Origin: Rhabditoides inermis
Taxonomy: Eukaryota; Nematoda; Chromadorea; Rhabditida; Rhabditidae
Assembly: GCA_963966185.1 (NCBI GenBank)
Contig: CAWZYM010000418.1
Coordinates: 342,001-406,000 of the forward strand
Reading direction: 5' to 3'
Length of the DNA: 64,000 nt
In this document: positions 44,778-55,303 of the stretch, piece after piece
How the letters are laid out: every line of letters starts with the position of its first letter
Numbering within the stretch: position 1 is the first letter of the stretch
Made by a program: the position numbers and the translations under genes
The notes under the pieces: model-generated
Told to the model about the DNA's origin: nothing
Databases searched by the model: none
The model's input: the letters and a program-made list of their open reading frames with translations, nothing else

Positions 44778-47700
44778 TCAGAGCACATCCTTGTACACCA
44801 CGTTGCGAATCGGCTTCGCTGTCGTCCCGTCCGCGCGGCTGCGACTGCTCCATGCGGCGAACACTCGCAGACCGTCCGCGCTTCGAATGCGCGAAAGACC
44901 CACATAGAACTGCCCGTGAGCAAACGGTTGGGCCTTAAGGACCATTCCGACCTTTTCGAACGTTTGTCCTTGACTCTTATTTATAGTCATTGCATACGAG
45001 AGCCGCACGGGAAACTGCCAACGCTCAAAGGCGAGGTCATTGCGCCGATTCTCGTACGTCAGTTTTACCTTAGGAATGTACACAGTTTCGGGCGCGTTGG
45101 TTGTTACGTTCTTACACTCCAACATGTTCTGCGAAAAATTGACAACCTCCAGTCTCGTGCCATTGCAAAGACCATCAGCCACATTCAAATTTCGCAGTAG
45201 CATTATTATGCAGCCGACCTTCAACCTCAATTTGTGCGGAGGAAATCCACTAGGAGTCTCTTTCCAAATATGCTCGATCGATGTAGCCATGCGATGCCGA
45301 CCAGCTAGATCAACACTCGCCTCTCGGCTCACCAAATCGATCGGTGCATCCGTCGACACCGCCGTGAACGTCTGACCGTCGCACAAGTCCAGAATCTGCT
45401 CGTTGATTCTCAACGAATCAACATTTTTCAACACAAGAATAGCCACTTTGGCCATCTCCTCCGGCGACTTGAGTACGCTCGGAGGGTACAACCAATTGAC
45501 AATATCGTTCTCCGAGTTGACGAGGAACCGTTCAGGTAACATTAAACGACCGTCAACTTGCTCATGTTCACCCGAGCCTACCAACTCGAGAAACTTGGCA
45601 AACTCAGCCTCGCCTTGTTTGACACGCATGTTCTGTTTGAGAGTGAACGTTTTGAACGACGCCCAAAGAGGACTGCGCTTTAAAGTGACACTCGCGGACA
45701 CGACGGGATCCTCTCCCTCCAATACTGGAAGAAGCTGCTTCCAATCGCCTCCGCACAGCATCACCACACCACCAAACGGCTTATTGGCGTTCACGCCAGA
45801 CGCGCACAACTTGAGCACATTGTTCACACACTCCAGCGCGTACATTATGCTCATTGTACACTCATCCCAAATTACCAGATCGACCTCACCAAGTCGCTTG
45901 CCCTGATCCGAGTGCGCCTTAATACCGCTCACGCTATCCTTGTTCAACTTGGGAGGCAGTTTGAAGGCGGAGTGAGACGTCTGACCTCCATTCAGCAGAG
46001 TCGCGGCGATACCGGTGCTACTCACCACCAACACCTTGTGGTTTTCCCTCTTACATAGAGCAATAATCTGATTATACACAAACGTCTTGCCGGTACCGCC
46101 ACTACCCTGCATCGAAAAGCAAACGTCACCACGAGACTCTTTCGCCTGTCGAACAGCTGCCATCACATGAAAAACCACGCTATCCTGTTCAGGATTGAGT
46201 GGACTGTTCACCACGTTCACCATGTTCACGTCGTCGTCTTCATCATCCTCGGCAGCGTCATCGGGAAGACCGTACTCGGTTAGAGTATGACCGTTTCGCT
46301 CAAGAATCCATTTGAGTCTTCTCAGAGCAGTCGCAATATTCTCATCTAACGACCTGTTCATGTTGCGCGGAGCCATCCTCTCCTTGTACTTGTCCCACAA
46401 TCCTGTCGGATCGGGAGGCGAGCAGTGGAGGAGGATAGAAGCGAACAGATTCCTCAGCCGCTTCGGCATGTCGGAATGAGCCGCCTCCGCCATGCACTCG
46501 TCCCAGGTGCGGTCGTTGTGGATCAGTCCGGCGGCGATTGCAGCCTCGTTAAACGTTTCATAGACAACACCAGTTACAGTCCTCGCATCCTCGTACGACT
46601 TGATCGGACGAGCCTGTACAATGAGACGCAGCGCAAACTTCTCGACATTGCGAGGATTCACTTGGAACAACCTTGTTACAACATTCATGTCATACTTATA
46701 TTTCCTGTATGTTGATGTTTTCTGATCGAACCGATACTGTCTCGACAACTCCTCAAACGTCAGATGTGCAGCCTCCGGATCTTCTCTCACCTTCTGCATG
46801 TAAGCGAGGAACATAGACTTCGTTTTACTCAATTTCGGGACATTGCCCTTCTTGAAAATGATAGGCTGTTCGCCAGGCAAATGCACACCAATCGTCTTTA
46901 CCGTGTGCGTTGACCTGACAAGACCAAAGTTGTGAAGTCGATAGAACGCTTCACAGGCGGACAAATACCGCAACTTTACATACTCTTCCGCCTCGTCAAA
47001 GTACAACTTCTCTACTCCGTCCTTACCCATCTTCATGTAGTCCTTGATCTTGTCCATGTTGCCAGATGCAAGTGCGGCAAGAAGAGTGTCAACGCCCTTG
47101 GTCAAATACTTAGAAATGTACTTGTAAGACGCGCTGGAACCACAGTACTCCACATTGCAATGTGTTCCCAGCGCCAGCATCAACAAATGGTTATATGGTA
47201 CAATGTCTCGGTTTGTAACCTGAGTTGTACCGTCCTTGAGGACCGCCCATTCACCATTATTAGGACGAGGATAATGTGGCATACCATATTTGTCAATCAC
47301 CATCTCATCCCTGAACGGCTTAGGGAATTTTTTCTTACAATACTTGGGGTCGTCCTTGCGACATGTGTAATGATTCTTGCCAGTGCAAGGATTGTGCACC
47401 ATGTGCTTCAACACCAGCTCTTTGAGCTTCTTCATATTTTCATAGTTCGGATCACCCACATCAGGAAGAACAGGAATTTCCGCGGAGATATACTTTGGTA
47501 TATCTTCCTCGGGAATGTCCTCTTCTAGAGTCACAAGCATATGACAATGTGGGACGCCACGCTTCTGAAACTCTATCCTCCACCAGATCGACTTCACCTT
47601 ACCAAATATCTCCTTGTTCTTGATCAAATCCCACGCCTGATCAAACTTCAACTTACATACACGAGCCAACAAGTCCGGATCATCCATGGCATTCTTGCCA

Positions 47701-50700
47701 ACCAAATTCTCTGTCACCTCACTCCACCCGGGATTCCCGGTAAGAGTGATGAAGAGGTGCGGTTTGCCGCACTGCGCCGCCATGGCCATCGCATTATGGT
47801 AATTGTCTTCACACCACTTTTTGCTACCGACAAAAACAGCAGGCATATAAACAAACTGCCCTACTTGAATCCCCCTATTCTCCATCCGCGCCCTCATCCA
47901 GTTAAAGTACTCGTTGTGTTCAATCTTCAACAGTTCTTGTTGCGTGCGGCGAATTTGCGCCAGCCGCTCAGATTCGACACGTGTAAACGTGAACGTGCCG
48001 TGGAGCTGCAGCATCTTACCCGCACCGAGAATCCAATGTAAATCTTTGTTACTCATTGTTCGACGATACGAATACCGAGCCAGCTCCGAGTAACTGACAA
48101 ACTTACGCTTCTTTCTCTTCTTCTTGTCACCAGGCACTTCATCGGAATCACTCAAATCACCGGCGGAAATTTGACCTTCTTGGTCACCATGAATGTTCAG
48201 AATGTCGTTGGCGTCATCATTGTTCTCGTCCTCGTCCTCGTCTTCACCTTCACTCACATACCCATTCCTTACAACAAAACGACGGAAGAACGGATTGCCT
48301 TCTGGAAACAGAACCGGAAACATTAGCGGATCCGCATTGACATCATAATGCGGCATTGGCCGCGCTTCCCCGTTGTGGGTCATCACCCAGGTGCTCTCTT
48401 TGAGCTGCTCGAGTGTAGGTGGACTACCGTCCGCAGCACTATACAACACCGCCACTTCAGACTTGTTACCGGGAATGTTGAGGGTTCCGGGATGATGCCC
48501 TTTCACCATGTTCGTTACTCGTCTATCTCGGTGCGAAACAAACTTCATGCCAACACAAGGAACCAAATCCGGACGACCGGCCTCAATGTTCTGCTTCACT
48601 AAATCCATATAAAGCTTGTAAGTCGATTTGTATGCTGCAGAGTACGGGTTATGTGTGCAAAGAATCTCGTACAGCTCTTCGAGCAGCTTTCTATCGACTT
48701 CGTCGCTGTCCGACATCCGACTCCAGATGTCCTCCTTAGCACCTGGCACATAGTAAAGGTGCGCAAAACCGGGTTTGCCCGTCTCCGATGGCAGTAGATG
48801 GCACACCCCTGGGCTCATTTTACCCTGCACTACCACCACCGGCTCACCCTTCGGAACGTTGTCCGCGCGACGCATCACCAACGAAGCCATTGCCAAATTC
48901 TTATTATAATGGTGAAACGAGTTATAATACGATCGCTTTTCGCGAGCCAAATCATACAGCTTAACCATCAAGCTGGAACGAATAGAAGGGGCATCGGGAA
49001 TGTTCACCGCACCATTACTGCAACACACACCCGAAGTCTCCTTCTTGAACTTCAGACCACGACAATAGTCGAACACACACTCTTCCATCTTACCAAGATT
49101 CATGTACTCCGGACAAAACGCCTTATCAGATGCAGCCTTGAAAAAATTCAAAGTCTTGCGCACATACTTTGACTTGTGCGCAACAGTGTTCGCTTCTTGC
49201 TCGCGGCGACGCTTTGTCACAGATGCGCGTTGAGTTTGTTTGCGAGCGAGAGTTGATTCTCTCTCCACAACCTTGTCATTGCCAGAATCAGCTGATTGGC
49301 GCGCGCGGTACAGTTGGTCTTTGCTTAGCAATGCCGGATTCACAACATTATCCGGAATAGGTTTCAAAATTTTCCTTGTGGGTATACTCGGCTTTGCAGC
49401 AAGAGCAATTATGCGCTGGAGTTTGTCGTTGTCAACCTTGTCTGCTTGCCTTCTGTTTGACTGCACTTTTGGAGTCGGAGAAGGCAAAGAAGCAGCAGCA
49501 GGAGATAGAGCAGGCGGCGTAACAACATTCTTACCACGTTTTACAGGAGTAGTAGTTGGAGGAGGACAAGAAAGGGGAAGAGGAGCGACAGGAGTAGACG
49601 ACGGGGAATTCGAGCCCATGGCAAGTTGCATCATGCGCTGAATAGTTTCCTGATTCACTACTCCCTCGTCGGAACGCCGCTTTCGCAGACTGGAAGATTG
49701 CGGAGAAGCCGCGGGCCGAGCGGATCGACGACTACTGTTAGATGTCTGAAGCATCTCTTTTACCGTCAAGGGAGGAAAGTGAGATTGCAGAGCAAGACGA
49801 GGCATCGGTCGACCGGGAACGGAACGGGGCGGAGAAGATACGACGGAGCTGTAAGTGGGGGAGGAGGAAACAATTGGAGGTGACTTGGTCACAACTCCGG
49901 TCACAGACTTGGTCTGTGCCACATTGGGAGGAGACTTGGTCTCTACTCCGGACTCACAAACATGCATAAGTGGAGGAGACTTTGTCTCTACTCCGGCCAC
50001 AGACTTTGTCAGGGCCAAACCGTGAGGAGACTTGGTCTCTACTCCGGCCGCAGACTTTCTCCGCGTTTCACTCACCTTTCTTACCTGCTGCTGCTGCTGC
50101 TTGTCGAGGAAGAACTTCTTGAAGCAGAAGGCTTGCACCTTCCGTCGATACCCCATCAGCTTCACAAAGCTGTTCATCGACGCAAGCGGACTACGACCAT
50201 TCATCATGTGCTCCATGTTTGAGAGGACAAAGAAGCCGCACGACGTAGCATCCGGCTGAATGTCACATTCACCGGCCTTGAGAACCGGCGGAGCGTTGGA
50301 ACGACTCACATGAGGAAGCACATTTTTGCGCAGATACATGAGAAACGGATTATCGGCTTTGCACCGGGTGTTGCCAGCAATTGAGTCATACACAGTGAAC
50401 TCGTTCGAGTTGGGATCGATAGCGATCAAGTAGTAATGACCAGGGATATGTACAGGAACGAGGACGACATCAGGATTGACGACGCCACACTTGTAGATCA
50501 TGTTGGGAATGTCAACGGGAAGAACCACTCCGGAGTCATACACTCGAGACAAGTTAACATCCACGACCCAGGCACGCATGTTCTGCGCAGAGGACAGCAC
50601 CAAGTGGTTAACATATTTCTGCAGATGGTCATCAGCAAGTTGTACTGTCAGATCAGTATAGTGGTAGCCTTGTTCAGTGGCAACTTGATTCTCGTTTGAG

Positions 50701-50705
50701 TTCAT
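44778..50705 (-). CDS. Helitron protein: Ulp1 protease, Rep nuclease and PIF1-like helicase (1975 aa)
   Basis: Same domain order as the 2002-aa protein but clearly diverged. Protease: His90 (GHYYLIAI), Asp107 (VYDSIAG), Gln150 and Cys156 (DATSCGFFVL). A linker at about 215-285 has five copies of a GVETKSPP-type repeat, followed by Ser/Pro-rich sequence. Rep: FITLTGN near 985, His1053/His1055 (VPHCHMLV), Tyr1196/Tyr1200 (KYISKYLTKG). Helicase: GSGGTGKT 1534-1541, WDECTM with Asp1614, NKSQGQTF 1909-1916. A very acidic patch (EDEDENND) lies near 815-830. Start chosen at MNSNENQV, just before the conserved protease region; a possible acceptor GTTTGTTGTAG lies 40 bp upstream, which would make a spliced 5' UTR. 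All catalytic residues are present. The 155-bp repeats of the other gene are absent here. Confidence 0.93.
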   Translation of the reverse strand: MNSNENQVATEQGYHYTDLTVQLADDHLQKYVNHLVLSSAQNMRAWVVDVNLSRVYDSGVVLPVDIPNMIYKCGVVNPDVVLVPVHIPGHYYLIAIDPNSNEFTVYDSIAGNTRCKADNPFLMYLRKNVLPHVSRSNAPPVLKAGECDIQPDATSCGFFVLSNMEHMMNGRSPLASMNSFVKLMGYRRKVQAFCFKKFFLDKQQQQQVRKVSETRRKSAAGVETKSPHGLALTKSVAGVETKSPPLMHVCESGVETKSPPNVAQTKSVTGVVTKSPPIVSSSPTYSSVVSSPPRSVPGRPMPRLALQSHFPPLTVKEMLQTSNSSRRSARPAASPQSSSLRKRRSDEGVVNQETIQRMMQLAMGSNSPSSTPVAPLPLSCPPPTTTPVKRGKNVVTPPALSPAAASLPSPTPKVQSNRRQADKVDNDKLQRIIALAAKPSIPTRKILKPIPDNVVNPALLSKDQLYRARQSADSGNDKVVERESTLARKQTQRASVTKRRREQEANTVAHKSKYVRKTLNFFKAASDKAFCPEYMNLGKMEECVFDYCRGLKFKKETSGVCCSNGAVNIPDAPSIRSSLMVKLYDLAREKRSYYNSFHHYNKNLAMASLVMRRADNVPKGEPVVVVQGKMSPGVCHLLPSETGKPGFAHLYYVPGAKEDIWSRMSDSDEVDRKLLEELYEILCTHNPYSAAYKSTYKLYMDLVKQNIEAGRPDLVPCVGMKFVSHRDRRVTNMVKGHHPGTLNIPGNKSEVAVLYSAADGSPPTLEQLKESTWVMTHNGEARPMPHYDVNADPLMFPVLFPEGNPFFRRFVVRNGYVSEGEDEDEDENNDDANDILNIHGDQEGQISAGDLSDSDEVPGDKKKRKKRKFVSYSELARYSYRRTMSNKDLHWILGAGKMLQLHGTFTFTRVESERLAQIRRTQQELLKIEHNEYFNWMRARMENRGIQVGQFVYMPAVFVGSKKWCEDNYHNAMAMAAQCGKPHLFITLTGNPGWSEVTENLVGKNAMDDPDLLARVCKLKFDQAWDLIKNKEIFGKVKSIWWRIEFQKRGVPHCHMLVTLEEDIPEEDIPKYISAEIPVLPDVGDPNYENMKKLKELVLKHMVHNPCTGKNHYTCRKDDPKYCKKKFPKPFRDEMVIDKYGMPHYPRPNNGEWAVLKDGTTQVTNRDIVPYNHLLMLALGTHCNVEYCGSSASYKYISKYLTKGVDTLLAALASGNMDKIKDYMKMGKDGVEKLYFDEAEEYVKLRYLSACEAFYRLHNFGLVRSTHTVKTIGVHLPGEQPIIFKKGNVPKLSKTKSMFLAYMQKVREDPEAAHLTFEELSRQYRFDQKTSTYRKYKYDMNVVTRLFQVNPRNVEKFALRLIVQARPIKSYEDARTVTGVVYETFNEAAIAAGLIHNDRTWDECMAEAAHSDMPKRLRNLFASILLHCSPPDPTGLWDKYKERMAPRNMNRSLDENIATALRRLKWILERNGHTLTEYGLPDDAAEDDEDDDVNMVNVVNSPLNPEQDSVVFHVMAAVRQAKESRGDVCFSMQGSGGTGKTFVYNQIIALCKRENHKVLVVSSTGIAATLLNGGQTSHSAFKLPPKLNKDSVSGIKAHSDQGKRLGEVDLVIWDECTMSIMYALECVNNVLKLCASGVNANKPFGGVVMLCGGDWKQLLPVLEGEDPVVSASVTLKRSPLWASFKTFTLKQNMRVKQGEAEFAKFLELVGSGEHEQVDGRLMLPERFLVNSENDIVNWLYPPSVLKSPEEMAKVAILVLKNVDSLRINEQILDLCDGQTFTAVSTDAPIDLVSREASVDLAGRHRMATSIEHIWKETPSGFPPHKLRLKVGCIIMLLRNLNVADGLCNGTRLEVVNFSQNMLECKNVTTNAPETVYIPKVKLTYENRRNDLAFERWQFPVRLSYAMTINKSQGQTFEKVGMVLKAQPFAHGQFYVGLSRIRSADGLRVFAAWSSRSRADGTTAKPIRNVVYKDVL

Positions 50706-50849
50706 TTTGTATATTGTCCGAGAAGGAGGACGTCAAACTACAACAAACAATTTAAGTATTTATATTACAACTGAATCTGTCCCACAAAACAATTCCAGGT
50801 GATAGAAACGTTCGAACAAGTATTAAAAAAGAATGAAGAAAACACCAAC

Positions 50850-51808
50850 CTCTTCCAGGGCAGCTTCTTGACGGTGATGTCGGCGGCGACAGCAGCCACA
50901 GCACAGCAGGCAGGCTGGAACGGGTGCGCTGAACATATTGAGTCATTAAATGATACCGTTAGAATACTTGGGCAATTTTAAATAGTGACAACAATTGATA
51001 TTAAATATATAATATATTCCAATACAAGATGGTGAAAAGAATTGAATTAAAAAAAAACACCCACCTCCTCGAACTTGATGATGTAGCTGCACCGCGTGCA
51101 CGAGTGCGCCACACTCGAAGAGCTGTAAAATACAAACATATAATATTAAATAACATAAGTGAACGTTCTTATGATCGTATATGTACATCAACTATACCGA
51201 TAGAAGACGCTTTTTCCCGTAAGAATTATCCAAATAACATGAATCATAAAAGAATAGTTGAACAAAATACGACACATACCTCAGGAAGGATGAGCTACGG
51301 GAGGCAGGAGCGGGCGGTCGCTCCGAAGGAATAGGAGATCTGAAAATTATTCTATATGTATATATATATATTCTAATATAAACCGCAGCAAAGCATTTGA
51401 AAACGAAATTTAAAAAAAAGATACCCACCAACGAATGACTCCGTCGATGAGCCGCGTGAAGGTGTACAGCGACACACACACAGGATGCTGCAACACAGCT
51501 CATGTAAACCATAAATCAACATACTACAATAATGTGGTTGAACAACACTTATGGAATACTATTATAACTGTTAGAATTTGTAAAGTGAGGTGATACATAC
51601 ATTATATGGTCAAAATAAAACGCATACCTCAAGACGAGTGAGCTGAAGAAGGCGGGACGGTCGAGCCACACAAAGATATCCTGAAACAAATTACATTATT
51701 TAAAACAAATCAACGTTTATCAAACCGAAATAAATTTAAAAAAGGCTCACCTTGATAGCGGGAAAGTGGTGTAGGGCGGGTTGATGGGGCTCAGAAAGAA
51801 CGAATTAC
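50850..51808 (-). pseudogene. Distinct exon set upstream of the 1975-aa gene
   Basis: At least six short exon-like blocks separated by introns with TTGCAG/TTTCAG acceptors, in order: about 51751-51808 (NSFFLSPINPPYTTFPLS), 51630-51680 (DIFVWLDRPAFFSSLVL), 51432-51490 (HPVCVSLYTFTRLIDGVIRW), 51290-51342, 51063-51120 (SVAHSCTRCSYIIKFEE) and 50850-50930 (AHPFQPACCAVAAVAADITV). They differ in sequence from the A-D cassette but have the same size and spacing. Phases do not close, so either decayed exons or 5' UTR exons of the Rep gene. Confidence 0.3.
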
Positions 51809-52531
51809 CTGCAATAAACACATTACAACAACCAACACTTCAAAAGAAATTAACGGACAAAATTGCGAGAAAATTGTAAGCATGAAGAAATACGAGCTCA
51901 AAAACATTCGAAATTGCAACGTGAGTGATAACGCGACGGAACGGGTGCGACACGCAATACAAACGCAAACAGCACGTCAAATTAATATCGACAAAAAATA
52001 TATAACACATTGCAACACGAGTCATATTATAAAAACATCGCAAAACAAAGAAATAAACAAAAACACGCACGCCCAGCTGATTGAATTCTCATCATCGTGC
52101 ATCACTGTGCTACACCATACACACCGTACAACGAAACACGACGTTTTTGCGAAACGCGTTCCAAGCGATTATTTTGATATTAAACGCATATCAAAGTGAC
52201 AAAACTCGATTAGAACGAAAGAATATATAAAAAAGAAAATATTGAAACATACAAAACATGTCCACAACGCATACCCGCTTCATCGCAGCCGATTGCACGC
52301 ACCAACCAATTAAAACCCGTGCAATGATACGTTTAATCACTATGAATCAATCGATATCAATGCAAAACGTATTCGATACACATGCCCAATCACTCCCCAA
52401 CACTTTGCACACAATGTCCCCTTCATCCTCGTTGCGCAATCGATATTATCCGCCATCGCCCGCTCACACACTGTGCCGAGGCCACGCCCCCTCGCTGCCT
52501 CCTCATCGCTCTCTCGCGTCCTGCGCACACA

Positions 52532-52610
52532 GCCCAAGTGGTGTAGTGGTCTAAGGCGCACGGGCGCGCCTCGATCTGCCGCACCCACGGGTTCGATCCC
52601 GGTACGGGCA
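52532..52610 (+). repeat. tRNA-Leu-like segment with truncated downstream terminus
   Basis: The normal tail stops at about 52713, so its GACTAG end is missing. It marks a lost unit boundary. Confidence 0.55.
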
Positions 52611-53045
52611 GAGGATTTTGCTGACATCTTGGCATCGTCCTCGGTCCCCTTGTACCATTACATGATCGAGAAATTTGCATATATGCAAATGAGCTAGAGT
52701 CGCGTGACGGAGAAAAAAAACGGGATACTTGAAAGGCGGACGCTCTACCGCCTGAGCAATAGTGGCTACGCGCTGCATCCCGCAAAGCCCGCACTCGTCT
52801 CGGCCCGCTCGGTCGCATACACAATACACAGAAATCACTTGCAATCAATCGATATCAATCGATATCTGATCGATATCAAGCAGTGACGTATTGCAATCAC
52901 GTGTCCAATCATTTCACCACATGTTCCATCCATCGTAGCATCGATTCCGAAAGCGCACAGCCTATTCAACGCCTATTCACACTCATTCACACGCTATCGC
53001 CCGACGCGCGCTGTCCTCATCGCTCTCTCGCCCGCTGCGCACACA

Positions 53046-53124
53046 ACCCAAGTGGTGTAGTGGTCTAAGGCGCACGGGCGCGCCTCAATCTGCCGCACCC
53101 ACGGGTTCGATCCCGGTACGGGCA
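53046..53124 (+). repeat. tRNA-Leu-like segment, variant b
   Basis: Starts ACCCAAG instead of GCCCAAG. The terminus downstream is intact. Confidence 0.5.
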
Positions 53125-54003
53125 GAGGATTTTGCTGACATCTCGGCATCGTCCTCGGTCCCCTTGTACCATTACATCATCGAGAAATTTGCATATATGC
53201 AAATTGCGCTTATGGTCGCGTCACAGAGAAATTCCGACTTTCATATACTATGGATAGAGACTAGCCTGGGAGTGGGCATGATTTGTTTGTTTGGAGTGGA
53301 AATACTATTCTTGAAATTTAAAAAACAAATTTGAAAATTCATCAAAACTTTTTTTTATCTCAAGGGGGGGGCTGCCGCCCCCCCTTGGACCCCCCCGCCG
53401 AGGGGGGCTCCGCCCCCCCTCGACCCCCCCCCCTCTATTCACATATTCCAACGCCCTGCTATGCTGCCGTTTCGTCAAAGTGCATTATCGCGGTTTGAGG
53501 TAGTTTTCATACCCGAGGAAGAGGATAAGCGAGTGGTTGAGGGAGAGGATAAGCGAGTGGTTGAGGGAGTGGTTGAGGGAGTGGTTGAGCGAGTGGTTGA
53601 GCGAGTGGTTGAGCGAGTGGTTGAGGGAGTGGTTGAGGGAGTGGTTGAGGGAGTGGTTAAGGGCGTGGTTGAGGAGTGGTTGAGGGAGTGGACCCCCCTG
53701 CCCCCCCTTCGAGTGAATCGTACAGTCTGCTGTGCGTCCGATGCGTCAACGGGGTGCTGCTCGAGGAGGATAAAACACGACCAAACAGTAAAATAACAAA
53801 AATCACAATCATTCTGAATCAATCCCAAATCCATTACCAATACCGTACCCCGCAACCCACCATCACAATCATATCATAACAACAAGTGAGCTAAAGAGAG
53901 TTTTATTTGGTCCATTAAACTACAACACAATGTATGTTTCGATACTACAAATACACATTAAAATTCTAGTCAATTAATGTAAACAAATTAATAAAATGAG
54001 CGT

Positions 54004-54564
54004 CTACCTTGAACCGTCGAGAGTGCGTCCGCGTTCGACTTGAGCTTCTTCTTCTTCTAGTCCAGCGACGACGCCCCACACGAGCAGGGAGCAGAACAGA
54101 GGAGCCTTGAACAACATGTGACGATAGCTCACAAATTGGAAAAAAACAATAAAATATAATATACAACATACCTTGAACTCGGTGACGACGGGGCAGCAGA
54201 CGGGCAGCACGTCTCCGTAGACGAAAGACTGCAACAATTTGTATCACAAAACACAACAACTGAAGTACAACACAAAGCAATTTAGTAACTAATTTAACAT
54301 AAAACTATATGAAACCCGACAAAAAACCAAACACACCTTGAACACGATGGCGTCGATGCGGCAGAAGAAGCGGCCGATTGGAGAGGTGTTGCTCTGAAAG
54401 ACACTGTGTTGTGCATAGTACAACGATCACAAACATACGACATAAGAAGAACACAGTGCAAAGATCATAGTGAAACGTAAACAAAAATAAATGAATAACA
54501 CGCACCTTGAACGCCTCGGTTCCGTTGCCGCACGACGCAGCCGGCTTGTCCAACTTTGATCACC
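54004..54564 (-). pseudogene. Complete A-B-C-D exon cassette
   Basis: The most complete single cassette. A starts at 54564 after TTTCAG, B is about 54340-54396 (SNTSPIGRFFCRIDAIVFK), C about 54174-54230 (SFVYGDVLPVCCPVVTEFK), D ends TAG at 54004-54006. AATAAA is at 53902-53907. The tail after exon A's start contains an in-frame TGA (as at 15600), so the 5' exon used is unknown. Confidence 0.4.
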
Positions 54565-55288
54565 CTGAAATGAATAATAATAAACATGTAGAACACGTTG
54601 CGAACTAATAAAACAACAACGCAATACAAAACAACAACAAAATCAACGAAATTCAAAAACATTCGAAATTGCATGATGTGCGAAAACGCGACTAAACGAG
54701 TGCGACACGCAAGACAAACGCATACAACACGTCAAATTGGTATCGACAAAAATTATAAAACACATTACAACACAAATTACATAATAAAAACATCGCAAAA
54801 CAAAGAAATAAACAAAAACACGCATGCACAGCTGTTTGAATTGTCATCATCACTGTGCTACACCATACACCGCACAACGAAACACGATGTTTTTGCGAAA
54901 CGCGTTTCAAGCGATTATTTTGATATTGAACGCATATCAAAGTGAGAAAACGCGATTAGAACAAAAGAATATAATAAAAAGAAAATATTGAAACAAACAA
55001 AACATGTCCACGACGCATACCCGCTTCATTACAGCCGATTGCACGCACCAACCCATTAAACCCCGTGCATTTGATATGTTTAATCACTATTAATCAATCG
55101 ATATCAATGCAAATACTATTCAATACATTAGCCCAACCACTCCCCAACACATTGTCCCCTTCATCCCCGTTGCGCAATCATCGATATCATTCGCAATCGC
55201 CCATTCACACCCATTCACACACATGCGCTATCGCAGGCCACGCCCCCTCGCTGCATCCTCATTGCTCTCTCGCGCTCTGCTGACACAA

Positions 55289-55303
55289 GCCCAAGTGGTG
55301 TAG
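55289..55303 (+). repeat. tRNA-Leu-like segment, truncated
   Basis: Only GCCCAAGTGGTGTAG remains before the sequence switches to GTACCATGATTACTG of the exon array. This is a breakpoint inside the A box. Confidence 0.6.

Larger units (their letters stand above)
44156..53260 (-). mobile_element. F1 Helitron with full-length Rep/helicase, chimeric 5' part
   Basis: 3' end CCCAGGCTAG at 44156 and 5' end TCTCTATCCATAGTATATG at 53260. It carries the 1975-aa gene, a distinct set of exons at 50.8-51.8 kb and the common leader (about 51890-52531). A second, truncated 5' region is visible inside: the tRNA-Leu-like block at 52532 runs into its terminal sequence but stops at about 52713 (GACGGAGAAAAAAAAC) and joins a tRNA-like remnant. 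A junction between two former units was therefore deleted. Confidence 0.7.
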
